From NCBI RefSeq assembly GCF_010501065.1, contig NZ_QVMM01000004.1:1-64000 (forward strand): 64,000 nt of DNA. Direction: 5' to 3'. Below the pieces are notes generated by a model. It saw only the letters and a program-made list of their open reading frames with translations. It made no database searches and was not told the origin of the DNA. Source of the DNA: Dysgonomonas sp. 216 (lineage in GTDB: Bacteria; Bacteroidota; Bacteroidia; Bacteroidales; Dysgonomonadaceae). The position numbers and the translations under genes are program-made. Shown here piece by piece: positions 7,921 through 16,779 of this stretch; the stretch's first letter is position 1; each line of letters opens with the position of its first letter.

Positions 7921-9447
7921 TTAAAACCATACCCGTTGCTTTTCTTCTGTTATAATAAAAGGGCGTTCTTTTCTTTGTGAATATTCAGGGATAAGCAGTA
8001 GTAAAGCATTTTGAGGAACCTGATCATATACTAATTCTTTGGTACTTTCCCCGGTTGTTTTTTCGGCAATTAATATCCATTCTTTATCCCAATAAAATAG
8101 CTTATACTGTTTGAATGGCCTGAATTTTAAATACTTCTCTTGTTCTTCAACAACTACACTTCTTAAATTCAGGGTATCAGGCTTTAATACCTGAATATTA
8201 TTATATCCAAAAGCTACCGGGTCTCCCGCCGGGACAATTTTTCCTTCATTATAATAAGCAGGAAGATATACCACGCCTTTAGTCATATTAGAAAACAGTA
8301 CATTTCCTGTATTAGCTCTACCCCACCATGTTGGTTGCCAAAACTGATAATTAAGGACACAGGCATATGCTATTTGATCAGCGGACATCGAAAATAATTG
8401 ACATGATAGATCTCCCGTTGGCCAATATTCTTCAGTCACATCCTTATAATTCAATAGCCTTAAGAAGTTGTTCGGAATGTTTTCCGGGGCTTCTTGTACG
8501 GCGAGAACCTCCGGTTGTTTTGAATAAGTGAAACGAATTACTTTAGATGGTTCGCGAGTAAATTGCTTTTCAGGAAATGTATCTTTATATGTCTCAATCG
8601 TTTCAAGGGATATCATCTTATTTAACGAATCACAGAAGACACTTGAAATTAGATGATTGCCTGATGATGTTGCCCAATAAGGGATAAGTTCTTGTGATGA
8701 CATATATCCTTGTGAACGTAAGATAAATGTTTCAAATGCCGTAAAATCTTCACATGGTGCTTTCATGCGGTGGAGCAGATGTAAAGCGCCGAGTCATGGT
8801 AAAGGTTCTTTGCGTTGTTCATGATTAAATGTATTCCTGAAGTGTTCGAAAGTATATTTCAGAAGTTTTTTTACCGGGTATAAAGAGTTTTGAGAGAGAT
8901 TGGGGTTATTAAACCCCGAAAATTTACTCCTATACAATTTTCTCCAATCCTGTAACGGTTCGCTAGCTATTCTATAAGGAAGGATATACTCACAAAAGTC
9001 ATTAAATGCTATCTTATTGTGTTCGGTTTTCCACTCGGAAAAAGCAAGGTCAATATTTTCAATAAGGAAATCACTTTTTATTACATGCATGTCCTGGATA
9101 ATTACCGGTACAGGATGAATTCCCTGAGTTTGTCCTTTTATCTCTTCGAATGCAGAAATTGAAGAATCCCAATCCGGATAATCCAGTTCATTAAATTCAA
9201 CTTTGTTATTCAGGCTGTCCACCCAATAATAAGTGACAGAATTATGAATATCCATATTCTCAATCAGAAAACATGCTGCCGCGTATTTAAGAGAATCATT
9301 TTGGTAATAACCCAGAACCTTTTCTAATTCAGTACGATTTTTCCCTGATTGTTCAAGTATTTTAGTGACATTTTCAGGGACCGGGAAAGCAAACCCTGTG
9401 AAAGGGAATAGGATCATTCCGAGTGTAATAGTTAAGTATTTCTTCAT
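7921..9447 (-). pseudogene. Transglutaminase-like exported protein interrupted by one in-frame UGA
   Basis: The two open frames 8794-9447 (217 codons, signal peptide MKKYLTITLGMILFPFTGFAF) and 7921-8766 are in the same frame and separated only by a TGA at 8794-8796 and nine sense codons (LGALHLLHR). Read through, the 509-codon product has an N-terminal helical domain and a transglutaminase-like core with candidate nucleophile Cys (APCEDF, about residue 232) and His (SGNHLI, about 265). Neither half alone would make a complete exported enzyme: the second half lacks a signal peptide and its domain start. CGA to TGA would explain the stop. A nonsense mutation, sequencing error or readthrough are all possible. 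The gene starts 6 bp after the O-antigen-ligase-like gene. Confidence 0.8.
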
Positions 9448-9453
9448 ATTTTA

Positions 9454-11259
9454 TTAGTTTGTACTGGAAAGCTTTACTATTTCAGAAGCAAATTCTTTGT
9501 ATTTAGTTACTTTTTCCGAATTAACTTTCGGATTCATGCTCGTGATTTCATGAGCTATTATCCTTGCATTTTCTATATTATTATTGCGCAGGTACATTTC
9601 CATAAGCATAACTCTGGGCTTGAATAAATGAGGCTCAATTCCACAGACTAATTTATAGCACGATTCAGCAGCAGCTAAATTTCCTGTCTTTTCATCAAGT
9701 TGCGCTTTTTCCAAAAGGACAGATGGTGCAGATGTATATTTTAAAGAGGTTTCAATTGCTTTTAAGGCATTTATATAATCCTGCTTTAGAATGTAATGCC
9801 TTGCTTTAATTCGATAAAAGGCCTCGGATGTGGAAATTTTAGGTTCTATACTATGTAACGGATAATCAGCTTTTTCAAGTTCTTTTTTGAAAATTAGATC
9901 ATTAATATAAGCCAACTCTTTCTGGGCATTATACTTCTGTAGACTGGTTACGATAAATGCAAAAGCTATAAATAGGCCTGCTACTATTATTTTCTTATGC
10001 AAACTATTATATATAGGCCTCGAAGGATCGGCTGTATTTCCAATCAAGATTGACGCATAAATGACGAACATGAAAAATATAGGAGGTGATTCTATTGTAA
10101 AGTTGAAGAAACTCATAACAGCGAATGCAACAATCCCGGCTAATGGTATGTATTGTTTATTCCTGTTTTTCCATCCTACATGAATTAAGCTTACCATTAA
10201 CGCCAATAATAAAGAACAGCCAATGATACCTCCCATTATGGCATGTTGTATATATTCATTGTAGCAGGTAGTTGTAAAACCGGCATTTATACGCTCTTGT
10301 TCTGTATGTGTTTCTGTATTAAAATATTCAGCTTGTTGTAAATTATATTCTTTTTGGAATTGTCCATAACCATACCCGAATACAGGTTTGGCGGAAATCA
10401 TATTTGATGCAATACTCCAAATTGTGAGGCGGCTGTCTGATGAATTTTGTTTTTTAAGGTGGAGCGAAAAGAGGAAAGCACAGAAAATTAAAAATACAGG
10501 AATAACAAAAAAGAGTTTATATCTAAATCTCGGAATTATATTCAAACCAATAACTTTGCCAGCTACTATTATAGAAATAAATAGTAACCCGATAAAAGCC
10601 GTACGGCACTCTAATATTATCAAAGCGAAGATTGTTAATGCAGAATAAAGGGATAGATATAAGATTCTTTTTTTTCTTCTTGAGAAGATATGGAAACATG
10701 CAGGAATAGACAAACAAATTATAATTGCCATGATATTGGGATTATCCATACTACCTGGTATGTTATAAATATCAGAAGAAACTGGTATTAAAGTTGTATA
10801 CTGGAGGAATGATATTATCGTTTGGGTTACACCTAAAAATGCGATGAAATAATAAAAAGTATTAGTTTTCAGAATGTTATTGTAAAATAATATACTTAAT
10901 AAAAAAATTAAGATTAAACAGATAATAATATAAGTTTGAAAATATCTTTCTGTCTGTTTATTTAATATGCCATGTATAACAATATATGTCAACCAAAGAC
11001 TTAAGGTAATTATGATACTTGACATGGAAATCCCGAAGGAGCGCTTACTAAAAAACAGAAAAAGAATACTGAGAATTAATATAAAAAGTGTGTATAGGTG
11101 GATATTATATACATCAGATAGAAACCTGTAAATAAATTTATCAGATTTGAACATCAGCATATATGATATAAATGCTGTTACAACAAATACGGTGTATAAG
11201 AAAGTTTTTTGAATAAGAATTTGCCTTCTAATAAATATCTCTGTACTCTTATTAGTCAT
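9454..11259 (-). CDS. O-antigen ligase-like membrane protein with TPR tail
   Basis: 601 residues. The N-terminal 420 or so residues contain about eleven to twelve hydrophobic segments and the Wzy_C/WaaL-type periplasmic loop (DSRLTIWSIASNMISAKP, then VFGYGYGQFQKEY and YNEYIQHAIMGG). The C-terminal 150 residues carry TPR-like helices (about 460-580). In the family such proteins polymerise or ligate glycans; in Bacteroidetes many TPR-tailed versions stand apart from polysaccharide loci and their substrate is unknown, as here: no glycosyltransferase or flippase gene is adjacent. It is the first gene of the minus-strand run of exported proteins reaching to about 2 kb, which suggests glycan or cell-envelope modification. 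Confidence 0.85.
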   Translation of the reverse strand: MTNKSTEIFIRRQILIQKTFLYTVFVVTAFISYMLMFKSDKFIYRFLSDVYNIHLYTLFILILSILFLFFSKRSFGISMSSIIITLSLWLTYIVIHGILNKQTERYFQTYIIICLILIFLLSILFYNNILKTNTFYYFIAFLGVTQTIISFLQYTTLIPVSSDIYNIPGSMDNPNIMAIIICLSIPACFHIFSRRKKRILYLSLYSALTIFALIILECRTAFIGLLFISIIVAGKVIGLNIIPRFRYKLFFVIPVFLIFCAFLFSLHLKKQNSSDSRLTIWSIASNMISAKPVFGYGYGQFQKEYNLQQAEYFNTETHTEQERINAGFTTTCYNEYIQHAIMGGIIGCSLLLALMVSLIHVGWKNRNKQYIPLAGIVAFAVMSFFNFTIESPPIFFMFVIYASILIGNTADPSRPIYNSLHKKIIVAGLFIAFAFIVTSLQKYNAQKELAYINDLIFKKELEKADYPLHSIEPKISTSEAFYRIKARHYILKQDYINALKAIETSLKYTSAPSVLLEKAQLDEKTGNLAAAESCYKLVCGIEPHLFKPRVMLMEMYLRNNNIENARIIAHEITSMNPKVNSEKVTKYKEFASEIVKLSSTN

Positions 11260-11561
11260 TTAAGGTTTAAAATTGAAATATATGTTCTGTGTTTTATTAC
11301 CTGCTAAAATTTTCCAAAATTACCTTAATTGTGAAAATTTAATAATATTAATTTTCAGATACTTGTTCCATAAAATTTTAATGAAATAATTCTCAACATA
11401 ATACACTTATTAATAAAGATATACATAACAAAACTAGAGGGTTTCATTTTATTTCGAAACCTATTTTTATTAAATTTCACAATATATTTTTCACAATTGC
11501 TTATTAAAACACAACCAATAAAAAGAAATTTGATTTAAATTATAGTATCTAAACCTGTAAT

Positions 11562-11683
11562 ATTATTCTTTCAATCACAAAGTTAAATTCGCATCTTACA
11601 CTACACAAATTCAAAGCCTTTCAGGTTCTACGAAAATTTGTTTGTTGGATGCTCATTTTTTGTTTTGCTTATGAAAGAATAAT
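11562..11683. repeat. Inverted repeat flanking 98 bp next to a promoter
   Basis: ATTATTCTTTCA (11562-11573) and TGAAAGAATAAT (11672-11683) are perfect 12-bp inverted repeats. The right arm lies between the -33 and -7 boxes of the promoter at 11664-11696. Inversion of the segment would exchange the -33 box, so a promoter switch is conceivable; a chance match is also possible. Confidence 0.5.
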
Positions 11684-11696
11684 TTGTGTATATTTG
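11664..11696 (+). promoter_or_regulatory. Bacteroidetes promoter of candidate small RNA
   Basis: -33 box TTTG (11664-11667), 21-bp spacer, -7 box TATATTTG (11689-11696), a full match to TAnnTTTG. Expected transcription start is near 11703. No reading frame follows. Confidence 0.6.
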
Positions 11697-11702
11697 AAAC
11701 AT

Positions 11703-11887
11703 ATAATATAGTCTGTAAACGATGGCAGAATGAAGCAATAATATTACTGCGAAATAGGTGGAGTTTGAAAGAGACACTCTTTTAATTCATTGGTAAAGTG
11801 ATGGATATAGAATAATATATATCCCCAGCGGGATCACTAAACAAAACGCTAATCATTGATTTATCAGCCGATTAGCGTTTTATTTTT
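11703..11887 (+). ncRNA. Candidate small RNA
   Basis: About 185 nt lie between a consensus promoter and a strong terminator hairpin (AAAACGCTAATC 11843-11854, GATTAGCGTTTT 11870-11881, then TTTTATTTTT). Internal hairpins include GAGT/ACTC (about 11761-11779) and ATCCC/GGGAT (about 11820-11833). No open frame longer than a few codons. I could not match it to 6S RNA, tmRNA, SRP RNA or RNase P RNA, and the boundaries are predicted only. Confidence 0.45.
11843..11887 (+). terminator. Terminator of the candidate small RNA
   Basis: Perfect 12-bp stem (11843-11854 with 11870-11881), 15-base loop, followed by a T-rich tail interrupted by one A. Confidence 0.7.
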
Positions 11888-12102
11888 AGTGGCTTGTACA
11901 ACATTACATCCCCTAAAGATAACTAGATATAATACTACGATACAAGAGAGTTAAGTAGAAAATTCGGTTGGTAGAATTCTCACATACTTTTAGAAACTAC
12001 CGAGAAAGAACCAATTGCTTAAATACAGTTATTACCCTTTTAGTAAGAATCCTATCAATAGTGATAATGTAAGGTAATTCAAAGCTATCTGTCCAATCTG
12101 AA

Positions 12103-12312
12103 CTATGGGACTAAACAAAATACTGAAGCAAAAGTTTTAAATCCGGATTGTTCAATAGCTTCAGACCATTTGACTAACCTTGTTAAAGCGACCGTTTTAT
12201 CCTTGGCGTGCTCATAAATACCACCCCGATTATGCATGTTAGAATATTGATTAGGGTATAATTGTTGCATCTTAAAGAAAAGGCAAGTAAAGTAAAGAAC
12301 TTTATCTAAACA
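12103..12312 (-). pseudogene. Transposase fragment (IS remnant)
   Basis: A 69-codon open frame on the minus strand, opened only by an upstream stop, contains HNRGGIYEHAKDKTVALTRL followed by VKWSEAIEQSGFKTF. This matches the pattern (aromatic-Glu-x-Ala-Lys-x-Lys ... Leu-x-x-Leu-x-x-Trp ... Glu-x-x-x-Phe-Lys-x-Phe) seen in the late part of ISL3-like/ISAon1-like transposases. The following conserved block with NRSTNASAESFN is absent, and a stop codon follows. No terminal inverted repeats are seen. It marks this interval as an old insertion site. The family assignment is from memory of the motif and is moderate in confidence. Confidence 0.55.
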
Positions 12313-12399
12313 TTATTAGTCAATTGCCTAATTTTGTTAAAAAAAACCACTTTTTATTCGGATTTTTATGTTAAATTTGTTTCGTGATAATGTTTAAAT

Positions 12400-13489
12400 A
12401 TGCCAAATTTCGGAATCTTATTCTTTATTATAAACGCGGCAATACCTCTAGTCCTTATTTTTTCAGCACTACTGATGCTACTATTAGCAGTTCCATCAAC
12501 TTCTGGACTAAATAATTACCGTACATCGCGTAAAATAATGGCCTACGCATATCTTATATTCGGAGTATTCAGCGGTATAAATGCTATAATGAATGGGTCT
12601 AATACTTCGGAGTCTGATATGTTTATTGTTGCTGTTATAACATTGATAATAGCCTCTTTTCAATCATTTCTGTTTACTTACACACTCGTTATATTAATCA
12701 ATCCTTCATTTGTTACAAGACAGTGGATAAGCCGTCAGTTAGTTCCTATCTCTGGTTTTAGTATATTATCTTTCATATTATTATTCCTGCCGAATTATTA
12801 TATTCTAAAAGCTGTATTTTATTTTTTTCTATCGTTTTATATATATCAACTAATATATTACACCTATACTTTTTTTAAAGAATATAAACAATATTGTTTT
12901 GCTACCGGCAACTATTTTTCGGGAGATGAAGCCAAACATCTTAATTGGGTATTTGTTGCTTTTTTCTCGGCATTGAGCATAGGCATCTTAGCTTTAATAC
13001 TCATTATTTTTCCCAATCCAGTTTTCGATTTAATCGTAGCCATATTGTGCGGCGTCTTTTATGCTTGTTTTTTTTGTCAGATATATTAATTACCCTTATA
13101 TATTCAATAAGGTAATAATACCAAAAGAAGTACCTATTATTAACACTAACGAAGATATAATACAAAAGAATTTATCGCAATTAGTTGAACAATGGATTGA
13201 TTCAAAAGCATATATAGAACCCAATATTACTATAATCAGTGTGGCGAATACTTTAGGTACCAATCGCACTTACCTATCGGCTTACATCAATAACAATATG
13301 CATGTAAATTTCAATGCCTGGATAAATATATTACGCATTGAGGATGCTAAAATATTACTGAAGGACAATCCTGAGCTTTCGATGGCAGATATTGCAGCTA
13401 ATTTAGGCTATGCAGACCATAGTTCTTTTTGCCGACAATTTAAAAAGTATACCGACCTTTCTCCAACCGCATGGCAAAACAAAGCCTAA
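12400..13489 (+). pseudogene. Membrane-anchored AraC-family regulator split by a frameshift
   Basis: The first frame (12400-13089) encodes a hydrophobic domain with about six to seven membrane segments. The second (from about 13061 to 13489) encodes an AraC DNA-binding domain with both helix-turn-helix units (ISVANTLGTNRTYLSAYI and MADIAANLGYADHSSFCRQF, then KKYTDLSPTAWQ). The frames meet at a run of eight T (13068-13075). With seven T the reading would be YACFFVRYINYP and one 363-codon protein results, the usual architecture of this Bacteroidetes family. A -7 box TAAATTTG (12372-12379) precedes the gene. Either the gene is inactive, or the T run makes it switch by slippage. Its likely target is the downstream cargo gene. 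Confidence 0.75.
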
Positions 13490-13546
13490 CAAGCTAGGCC
13501 TAGACTATTCATATTTCACTACTAACCATATATTTAACATTTAGCA

Positions 13547-13608
13547 AATCGTAAAATTGACAAATATACGATTTGTCAAACGATTAAAACCATTTTGATG
13601 TAAATTTG
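13547..13608 (+). promoter_or_regulatory. Operator palindrome and promoter of the T9SS cargo gene
   Basis: TTGACAAAT (13557-13565) and ATTTGTCAA (13571-13579) form a perfect inverted repeat around five bases, extended by outer AATCG (13547-13551) and CGATT (13581-13585). A -7 box TAAATTTG follows at 13601-13608, 35 bp before the ATG at 13643. The palindrome lies where a regulator would act, and the adjacent AraC-type gene is the obvious candidate; AraC proteins more often use direct repeats, so another factor is possible. Confidence 0.65.
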
Positions 13609-13642
13609 GTTAAAATTAGGTCTTTTAATTAAATCAAAAAGT

Positions 13643-15421
13643 ATGAAAAAAACATTACTCAAAAAACTAATTCTGCCGCTGCTTTTCATGGCAGTATGTA
13701 TCGGCAGTGCACATGCCTCAACCGGCAACATGACAATCGGCGGAACTTCCGTTCCCGATTTAAGTATTAATGCCAACGGCACAGGCTGGACATGGAACGC
13801 AACCACTGAAACACTCTCTCTCACAAATACCTACACAGGAGAAGCCATTACTATTAATTGCCAAAGCACCGATGAAATCAAGCTGGATTACACCGGCAAT
13901 GTTTCTGTCAGTAACAGCATTGGCGTAGATGAAGACGGCTTTTATTGCAATGGCTTGCTTACTATCAACGGAAGTGGCGGAATATTATCCTTTGCCTATA
14001 CCGGAAAGAATTATATGTACTCCGCCATAACAAGTATGCAGTTATTAACAATCAGTAGCGGAAACGTGTATGCCGTAGGTAGTGCCGTAGGTAGTGACGG
14101 CGCAAATGCTTGTACAGTTTATGCACGGAAAAGTTTTCATATTACGGGAGATGCAAGTGTAGTTATAAACACTACATCTGCTCGTTCACACGGGATTTAT
14201 ACAGAAATCAACAACTCGGAGATTTCTACTACCGGAACTGTTACCGCCAATGCAACCGGCAAAGGATATGCTATATATATAGCTAACAATTGTAACTTAA
14301 CGATAAGTAATGGTACAATAAATTTATCGAACAATGACAACCCCATCAATATGATATATAATAAGTTTCAGAATGGCAACTTCAATATGACGGGAGGTAT
14401 TGTCATCTATAACGGCGGAACACCTCCTACACTTTCTTCCCTGCTTCCGGCAAGCGGGACTTACAATGAAGAAGTTGTTCTTTCGGGCAGCAATCTTACA
14501 GGGGCAAAAAACGTTTTCGTAAATGGGAAAACAACAAAATCGTTTACAGTAAATAGCGACAGCCAGCTTACATTTACCACACCGCCGGCAGAAGCCGGCA
14601 CAGCAAGGATTTTAGTAGAAACGCCCGAAGGCGCTGCATGTATGACAGACAGTTATACTTATACCAGTTCCTCCTACAGAGTAACCTTAACATCCGCAGG
14701 TAATCTTACAGGGTATATATGCGGTTTTATTGATACGGGAGCAAACACTACCATTGCAAAACCCGTTGACCTGGCGCCAATAACCTATGGAGCTTATAAA
14801 TACGCTTTTACCGGCGGGTGGTACGCTAATCAAGGATGCACTACAGAGTGGGACTTCAATAATAAAACCGTAGATAGAGACATGAATATATACGCTAAAT
14901 TTGAAAGCTTACCCACAATGACTCCTGCCGACGAAGCAGTAGATGTTGCTATTGATGCAACAGTTTCGGCAAGTTACCTCATTGCCACAGAAAATGATTT
15001 AAGCGGCATTACCCTGTCGCCCGATCCGGGAAATGTAAGTGCAAGCCTTACAGGAAACACAATTACCATAACCCACGACAACTTTGAACCTAATACGAAA
15101 TATACCGTAACCATTCCCGCAGGAGCTACCAATAGAAACACACTAGATGTTGTATGGTCGTTTACAACAGCAGGCACAGGTGTAGGTATCGAAAACACAA
15201 ATTCGGAAAACGGCATACAAATCTACCCTAATACAATAAGTGATTATTTCTGTGTAAAGGGAATAACTCAATCGACAATGGTATCGGTTTATACCATGCA
15301 TGGAAAAACAGTATTACAGCGTAATGTACAAGCAGAAGAAAATATCTCTGTAGGCAACCTTCCTGCCGGAATATATCTTATAGCTGTTGATGGAACTATT
15401 TTCAAAATAGTAAAAAAATAA
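13643..15421 (+). CDS. Large multidomain surface protein with T9SS sorting domain
   Basis: 592 residues. Signal peptide about 1-25. Residues 26-255 form a repetitive beta-rich region (Asn/Thr/Gly-rich, like carbohydrate-binding or right-handed beta-helix domains). Residues about 258-335 are an IPT/TIG-type Ig fold (PPTLSSLLPASGTYNEEVVL). Residues about 338-420 resemble a Listeria-Bacteroides (InlB B) repeat (GGWYANQGCTTEWDFNNKTV). Residues about 422-505 are a Big_5-like domain (PADEAVDVAIDATVSASY). The last 70 residues are a type A T9SS sorting domain. Expected at the cell surface as an adhesin or glycan binder. Codon use and GC look higher than in the flanking AT-rich DNA, so transfer is possible. 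A 16-bp hairpin follows the stop. Confidence 0.85.
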   Translation: MKKTLLKKLILPLLFMAVCIGSAHASTGNMTIGGTSVPDLSINANGTGWTWNATTETLSLTNTYTGEAITINCQSTDEIKLDYTGNVSVSNSIGVDEDGFYCNGLLTINGSGGILSFAYTGKNYMYSAITSMQLLTISSGNVYAVGSAVGSDGANACTVYARKSFHITGDASVVINTTSARSHGIYTEINNSEISTTGTVTANATGKGYAIYIANNCNLTISNGTINLSNNDNPINMIYNKFQNGNFNMTGGIVIYNGGTPPTLSSLLPASGTYNEEVVLSGSNLTGAKNVFVNGKTTKSFTVNSDSQLTFTTPPAEAGTARILVETPEGAACMTDSYTYTSSSYRVTLTSAGNLTGYICGFIDTGANTTIAKPVDLAPITYGAYKYAFTGGWYANQGCTTEWDFNNKTVDRDMNIYAKFESLPTMTPADEAVDVAIDATVSASYLIATENDLSGITLSPDPGNVSASLTGNTITITHDNFEPNTKYTVTIPAGATNRNTLDVVWSFTTAGTGVGIENTNSENGIQIYPNTISDYFCVKGITQSTMVSVYTMHGKTVLQRNVQAEENISVGNLPAGIYLIAVDGTIFKIVKK

Positions 15422-15428
15422 CCTTTCA

Positions 15429-15474
15429 ATCAAGTGATGCTAATGCCAATCGTGTTTTATTAGCATCACTTGAT
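15429..15474 (+). terminator. Strong hairpin after the T9SS cargo gene
   Basis: ATCAAGTGATGCTAAT (15429-15444) pairs perfectly with 15459-15474 around a 14-base loop. It has no T tract, so termination may be factor-dependent, or the hairpin may protect the mRNA end. Confidence 0.6.
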
Positions 15475-15555
15475 ATAAAATCATAGTCCTTGATATCAAC
15501 AGGAGACTATATACATTGCTAATAATCAGTGTTACCTATACTCTAACCTACATAT

Positions 15556-16086
15556 ATGATAAAAAGGATACTGACTTATTACTCTGAAAAATTAAATGAA
15601 TTTCTTCAAAACAACTTTCCTCAACCCGAGGGAGTAGTCGAGGTTGCGTTCATAGGGAATAGTGCCGAAGGAAAGAAAAACAAACTGTTAATTTCACTAT
15701 TTGAGTATCGAGCGTGAAACAGCAGGGGGAATTACTCCTAACCCAAATAGCACTCTAATGTAAGCATACAAAGCGCCCCTCCAATACTAATTAACTTGAA
15801 CATTATTTTGGCTGCTGTATATGATGAAAAAAGATATACAGAAGCATTATCAATACTATCTGCGACATTATTATTCATACAATTGCATTGATCCTTTATT
15901 TATCAAGACGTTACATATGTCGTAGAAATGATTACCCCCAGTTCTCAGGAGCTGAATAATATTTGGACTACTTTGGGAGGGCAGTATCACCCCTCGATTG
16001 TATGCAAAATCAGGAGACTTTCATTTGATGCTGGAGAAATCTCTAAAACTATACGTGAAACACAAAAAACTGTAATAGATATGTAA
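15556..16086 (+). pseudogene. Decayed DUF4255 (Pvc16-type) injection-system gene
   Basis: The first 54 codons from the ATG at 15556 read as a normal DUF4255/Pvc16 N-terminus (ILTYYSEKLNEFLQNNF, VVEVAFIGNSAEGKKNKLLI) and then hit TGA. Further on, in shifted frames, come the family's central block (NIILAAVYDEKRYTEALSIL) and its C-terminal block (VVEMITPSSQELNNIWTTLG, GQYHPSIVCKIRRLSFDAGE), ending at TAA 16084-16086. Several stops and at least two frame changes show it is dead. In intact systems this protein sits at the base-plate or tail end of contractile injection systems (eCIS, Bacteroidales injection system, PVC). Nothing else of a complete injection machine is in the window. Confidence 0.8.
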
Positions 16087-16114
16087 TATAGAAGCAGATA
16101 AATAAAACATTGAC

Positions 16115-16381
16115 ATGGAAAACTACCGCCCTATATATCGTTTTATTGTAGAACATGGCTATTTTAAACAAAACACATGTCGATCTATACAAGTACGCCT
16201 TAGCCCATTGGGACAGGAATTAATGAAACGACGAGAAGACAATGAATGGATAACAGAAGTTGGCATGAGTGTTTCATCTAATAATATCACAGACGAAACA
16301 AATGTAGTCTCTCCATCAACATCGGAATTTCTACCAGTATTGGAAGGTATACACATCAAACAAATAGATGTAACGACTTAG
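16115..16381 (+). pseudogene. Small remnant next to the DUF4255 pseudogene
   Basis: 88 codons. The first half (MENYRPIYRFIVEHGYF, then VRLSPLGQELMKRRE) looks like a genuine protein start of the kind of short protein that accompanies DUF4255 genes in Bacteroidetes injection clusters; I am unsure of that match. The second half loses protein-like character after about residue 45, consistent with an internal deletion. Its position 28 bp after the decayed DUF4255 gene supports a common origin. It could still be expressed as a short peptide. Confidence 0.45.
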
Positions 16382-16599
16382 GCATTATTGAGAACAGACG
16401 CAGTAATATAGTTTATCCTTTTTATTTGAATGAAGGAACAGATTTAACCTTATAAAAACATGGCAAAAAAGCCTATTTAGGAATGGTATAAGCCAAACAG
16501 ATTATCAACAAGACAAAACTCCTACTAGATAATTTCAAGGCTATTGAACACGATTGGAAAGAACTTTCCGATGGCTAATATCAATTGAATCTAAAATAG
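16375..16599 (+). pseudogene. Unrecognised decayed coding remnant
   Basis: One frame reads as protein-like segments broken by four TAA/TAG codons: NIVYPFYLNEGTDLTL, KHGKKAYLGMV, then KQIINKTKLLLDNFKAIEHD and WKELSDG. The regular appearance of sensible codons between stops suggests a dead gene of the same decayed cluster. The family is not recognised. Confidence 0.4.
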
Positions 16600-16718
16600 A
16601 TTCATGCTGTATAGAAAATAAAAACAAAAGCTTCATTTCCGATTTATAGCTTAATCATATTCTTACTATATTCATACAGAATAATTCCACTTCATTTACA
16701 ACACGTGTATGCATACAA

Positions 16719-16749
16719 AAAACCAGACTAAAATAATTAGTCCGGTTTT
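16719..16749 (-). terminator. Terminator of rpsT
   Basis: On the minus strand a stem built from 16737-16749 and 16719-16731 (one mismatch, five-base loop) is followed by seven T. It lies about 30 bp after the rpsT stop. Confidence 0.85.
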
Positions 16750-16779
16750 ATTATTATATAATTAAACGTATTGTCTTTT

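Larger units (their letters stand above)
11260..12399. other. 1.1-kb region without intact genes
   Basis: Contains a 12-bp inverted repeat pair around 98 bp (11562-11683), a promoter plus terminator that frame a possible small RNA (11664-11887), and a fragment of a transposase gene on the minus strand (12103-12312). Between 11888 and 12100 I see nothing recognisable, and 11260-11560 is AT-rich upstream DNA of the minus-strand operon. Confidence 0.6.
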
